Assembly (NCBI RefSeq): GCF_902506415.1 | Contig: NZ_LR733275.1 | Coordinates: forward strand, 1,313,651-1,377,650 | Direction of reading: 5' to 3' | Origin: Massilia sp. 9I | Lineage (GTDB): Bacteria; Pseudomonadota; Gammaproteobacteria; Burkholderiales; Burkholderiaceae_D | DNA length: 64,000 nucleotides | Part shown: one piece after another, positions 61,496-64,000 of the stretch | How positions within the stretch are numbered: the stretch's first letter is position 1 | Layout: each line of letters begins with the position of its first letter | The notes under the pieces: generated by a model | What the model was told of the DNA's origin: nothing | Databases searched by the model: none | What the model saw: the letters and a program-made list of their open reading frames with translations, nothing else | Made by a program: the position numbers and the translations under genes

Positions 61496-62773
61496 TTAAA
61501 TGGCGTAACGAACGACCTTGTCGCTCCACTCGAAAGCCGAGACTTCGAGCTCGGCCAGGTCGTCGCCGTCGAGCGAGAGTTCGTGTAGCGCCGGCATGAC
61601 TTCGTCCTGCGCGTCGTCCATGCGCTCGATCGATTCGGCCAGGCGCAGCAGCTCGCCGAAGAAGCCGCGGCGCACCAGCAGCGCGTGGCGCACTTCGTCG
61701 ATCACGGGGATCTGTTCGACGATGTCCTGCATCGGAATGCAGAACAGGGTGTCCATCAGCGACATCATGCCGACCGTGAAGGCGATGTCCGCCACGTTGC
61801 GGTGGCCGGGACGCAGGCGCTGCGCCAGCAGCTCCATCAGGCGCGCGCGCGTGGTGGCCAGCATCAAGAGCGGGCTCAGGTTGTGGCCGCGCACGCCCGG
61901 TTCGGCGTACAGCAGGATCTGCAGCCAGCGCTGCAGCTGGCGCCGGCCCAGCAGCATCAGGGCCTGGCTGATCGATTCGATGCGGCGCCCTGCCCCGGCC
62001 GCCGGCGTGTTCACCAGGCGCAGCAGGTTCAGGCCGAGCGTCACGTCCTTCTTCACCGCGCGCTCGATCTCGGCATTGTCGGCGTCCGAGGTCACCAGGT
62101 TCATCAGGTCCATCACCGCCGCCTGCGAGGGCGACAGCTTGCGGCCGGCGATGACGGTCGGCTTGGCGAAATAATAGCCCTGGAAGTAGTCGAAGCCGAT
62201 GTCCAGGCAGGTGCGGTATTCGCTATGGGTTTCGACCTTCTCGGCCACCAGGCGCTTGCCGGTGCCGCGCAGGCGCGGCGCCAGCGACAGCAGCGTCACC
62301 ACCGGCAGCTCGCGCAGGTCCATCTTGACGTAGTCGATCACCGGCAGCAGCTTGGCCAGGCTGGCGCCGTGGGCCGAGGCTTCGGCCGCGAAGCGAAAGC
62401 CATGGGTGGACAGCTCGGTCATGCGCCGGATGACGGCGTCGTTCGGTTCGACCGAGCGCACGATCTCGAGCACGGTGCGCTCGCGTGGCAGGAAGGCGAA
62501 CATGTCGCTCATGAGGACGTCGGTGTCGACGTTCAGGAAGGCGGTGGCGTCGCCGATCGCGCGCGGCAGGCCCAGTTGCGAGGCATGGTGGATCACGCTG
62601 GCGCTGGCCGACAGGCCGGAGGTGATTTCCGCCGGTCCCTGCGCGCTGCCGCGGAACAGCAGCTCGTAGCCGAACAGCGCCTGGTTACGGTCGAGCACCG
62701 GCTGGCGCCCGAGGTAGAAATTGCGCAGTTTCAGCGGCTGGGACGCCTGGTCAGGGCTGGCGGTATCGGTCAT
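61496..62773 (-). CDS. EAL-HDOD domain signalling protein (YuxH-type), degenerate EAL
   Basis: The 425-residue cytoplasmic protein has an N-terminal EAL-like domain (residues 18-225) and a C-terminal HDOD domain (about 215-400: VTLGLNLLRLVNTPAAGAGRRI). The EAL motif reads GYELLFRG, and the DDFGTG loop is replaced by AEASAHGAS, so the metal-binding acids are missing and c-di-GMP hydrolysis is unlikely. Relatives act as signalling adaptors. It is the last gene before the amidotransferase gene, on the same strand. Confidence 0.85.
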   Translation of the reverse strand: MTDTASPDQASQPLKLRNFYLGRQPVLDRNQALFGYELLFRGSAQGPAEITSGLSASASVIHHASQLGLPRAIGDATAFLNVDTDVLMSDMFAFLPRERTVLEIVRSVEPNDAVIRRMTELSTHGFRFAAEASAHGASLAKLLPVIDYVKMDLRELPVVTLLSLAPRLRGTGKRLVAEKVETHSEYRTCLDIGFDYFQGYYFAKPTVIAGRKLSPSQAAVMDLMNLVTSDADNAEIERAVKKDVTLGLNLLRLVNTPAAGAGRRIESISQALMLLGRRQLQRWLQILLYAEPGVRGHNLSPLLMLATTRARLMELLAQRLRPGHRNVADIAFTVGMMSLMDTLFCIPMQDIVEQIPVIDEVRHALLVRRGFFGELLRLAESIERMDDAQDEVMPALHELSLDGDDLAELEVSAFEWSDKVVRYAI

Positions 62774-62873
62774 GTCTATTGGTTAGGCTCGCGAACATAC
62801 GTACTTTACCGCATCCATCTGGTCTGGTGGCATTCTGGCATTAATTTATTGCAGAAACATTAACACCTTGCCA

Positions 62874-63650
62874 TCACTGTGGCAAGCCATCCACGAACAG
62901 CTTCAGTTCCCCGGGCGCGAAGGGGGTCCAGGTCTCGTTCTTGGTGAGCGGCTCGGTGACGATGATGGCAACCCGGTCCTGCGGCGTGGTCACCTCCGAG
63001 AAGTCGACCGACAGGTCTTCGTCCGACAGGTGCGCTTGCGCGAACGGGTATTTGCGCACGATGTAGCACAGCTTGGTCGAGCAGTGGGTGAACAGCGCGG
63101 TGCCGTCGGACAGCATCATGTTGAAGGTGCCGTGCGCGGCTACCTGCGGTACCAGGCGCTCGAGCGCCGCACGCAGTTCGGCGAGCGAAGGCGCGCTGCC
63201 GCTCGAACCGTCGCCGAATTCGTCGCGCAGGCTTTGCATCAGCCAGCAGAAGGCCAGTTCGCTGTCGGTGTTGCCCACCGGGCGGAACGGTCCGTGCAGT
63301 GCGGGCGCGAAGTCCTTCAGGTCGCCGTTGTGGGCGAACACCCAGTAGCGGCCCCACATCTCGCGCACGAACGGGTGGCAGTTCTCGAGCGCGACCTGGC
63401 CTTGCGTGGCCTTGCGGATATGGGCGATGACGTTGGTGGACTTGATCGGGTAGCGCTTGATCAGCTCGGCGATCGGCGAATCGATGGCGGCCTGGTGGTC
63501 GACGAAGTGGCGTACGCCCTTGCCTTCGAAGAATGCGATGCCCCAGCCGTCATGGTGGGTGTCGGTGCGTCCGCCGCGATGGGCGAAGCCGGTGAAGGAG
63601 AAAACGATGTCCGTGGGGACGTTGCAGTTCATTCCGAGGAGCTGGCACAT
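62874..63650 (-). CDS. Class II glutamine amidotransferase (YafJ-like)
   Basis: The 258-residue protein belongs to the Gn-AT II (GATase_4) family: N-terminal Cys2 nucleophile (MCQLLGMN), then DGWGIAFFEGKG, VIAHIRKATQG, ENCHPFVRE and VFAHNGDL. This is the YafJ group, proposed to act on gamma-glutamyl compounds; the true substrate is unknown. A good length. It shares the strand with the EAL-HDOD gene, with a 100-nt gap. Confidence 0.9.
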   Translation of the reverse strand: MCQLLGMNCNVPTDIVFSFTGFAHRGGRTDTHHDGWGIAFFEGKGVRHFVDHQAAIDSPIAELIKRYPIKSTNVIAHIRKATQGQVALENCHPFVREMWGRYWVFAHNGDLKDFAPALHGPFRPVGNTDSELAFCWLMQSLRDEFGDGSSGSAPSLAELRAALERLVPQVAAHGTFNMMLSDGTALFTHCSTKLCYIVRKYPFAQAHLSDEDLSVDFSEVTTPQDRVAIIVTEPLTKNETWTPFAPGELKLFVDGLPQ

Positions 63651-63729
63651 GCGCGCAGCTTACCACGCCAGAGGTGCCGGTGGCGGCGCCACTATCCCTC
63701 GAATCGATAGCGGCGTCGGACCTGATGGA

Positions 63730-63987
63730 TTAGTGCAGCACGACCGGCTGGCTCATCAGGGTGTCATAGGAACCCAGGAAGTCGTCGATTTCTTCCATGG
63801 TCGGCTCGCTTGCGATGAGGTTGTTCACATCGCGACGGAAAGATTGAGCCAGTTTGCCGCCGATGAACGCTTCGCGCCGGCCGGCTTTGTCGACGATCTC
63901 GTAGCCGCCGAAGCGCAGGGCTTCGAGCTCGCGATCAACGCCAAATTCGACGACGCTGTACTGTTCGCTGTTGTAGATCATGTTCAT
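63730..63987 (-). CDS. DUF3567 family protein
   Basis: The 85-residue protein matches DUF3567 of Burkholderiales (BTH_I0359-like): MNMIYNSEQYSVVEFGVDRE, GGYEIVDKAGRREAFI and EPTMEEIDDFLGSYDTLMSQPVVLH. Its role is unknown. AAGGAG lies just before the ATG at 63987, near the right window edge. Confidence 0.87.
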   Translation of the reverse strand: MNMIYNSEQYSVVEFGVDRELEALRFGGYEIVDKAGRREAFIGGKLAQSFRRDVNNLIASEPTMEEIDDFLGSYDTLMSQPVVLH

Positions 63988-64000
63988 GATGGGACTCCTT

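Overview
The window looks like a chromosomal segment of a GC-rich betaproteobacterium of the Oxalobacteraceae, most likely Massilia or a close relative. This is inferred from protein similarity and gene order I recognise: dusB-fis-purH-ruvC-ruvA-ruvB, tyrS/M23 peptidase/anmK/erpA/bactofilin/argC/rpsI-rplM, LysM-dprA-smg next to def-fmt, and a DUF3567 protein. Most of the window is core genome. I see no rRNA, tRNA, CRISPR array, prophage or insertion sequence.

Layout. 1-3139 is a thiamine operon on the minus strand (thiC-thiS-thiG, the last cut by the window edge) behind a TPP riboswitch and a good promoter. valS follows on the plus strand. 6.1-13 kb is accessory: a Zn-protease-like protein, a DUF2147 protein, an SMR pump, a DesK/DesR-type two-component system in an apparent operon with a secreted amidohydrolase, and a DUF2867 protein. 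12.9-14.0 kb is a small patch of lower GC with an orphan NTF2-fold immunity protein. 14.0-19.4 kb holds ruvCAB (with a LexA-type box), purH, fis and dusB. 19.7-32.7 kb holds a phosphatase, a YbhB protein, dtd-tyrS, an M23 peptidase, anmK, erpA, a bactofilin, an S41-like protein divergent from an ArsR-type regulator, argC, a membrane-anchored XRE regulator with a secreted partner, and rpsI-rplM.

33.4-43.4 kb carries two separate ABC-2 export systems. One is a TAP-type hydrolase plus a NatA/NatB-like pair. The other is an ATPase plus a 1198-residue permease fused to an M1 aminopeptidase. OsmC, coq7 and an unknown gene lie between them. 43.4-51.1 kb holds an orphan addiction-module antitoxin, a serine beta-lactamase-like hydrolase, a Dabb protein, a membrane-anchored hydrolase, a chemoreceptor and topB. 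51.4-64 kb holds smg, dprA, a LysM protein, def-fmt, an orphan BrnA antitoxin, metH, an SPW membrane protein, an EAL-HDOD protein, a class II glutamine amidotransferase and DUF3567.

The most unusual signals are non-coding: several long perfect inverted repeats in intergenic regions that look like operators. They are a 26-bp palindrome at 12263, a 33-bp site at 28263, two 17-bp sites spaced about three helical turns apart at 30058, a 19-bp palindrome at 43377 and a LexA-type box at 16262. There are also two paired inverted REP-like elements. No single new multi-gene system stands out. The best candidates for undescribed biology are the transmembrane XRE regulator with its secreted partner, the ABC-permease/M1 fusion, and the tandem operator upstream of argC.
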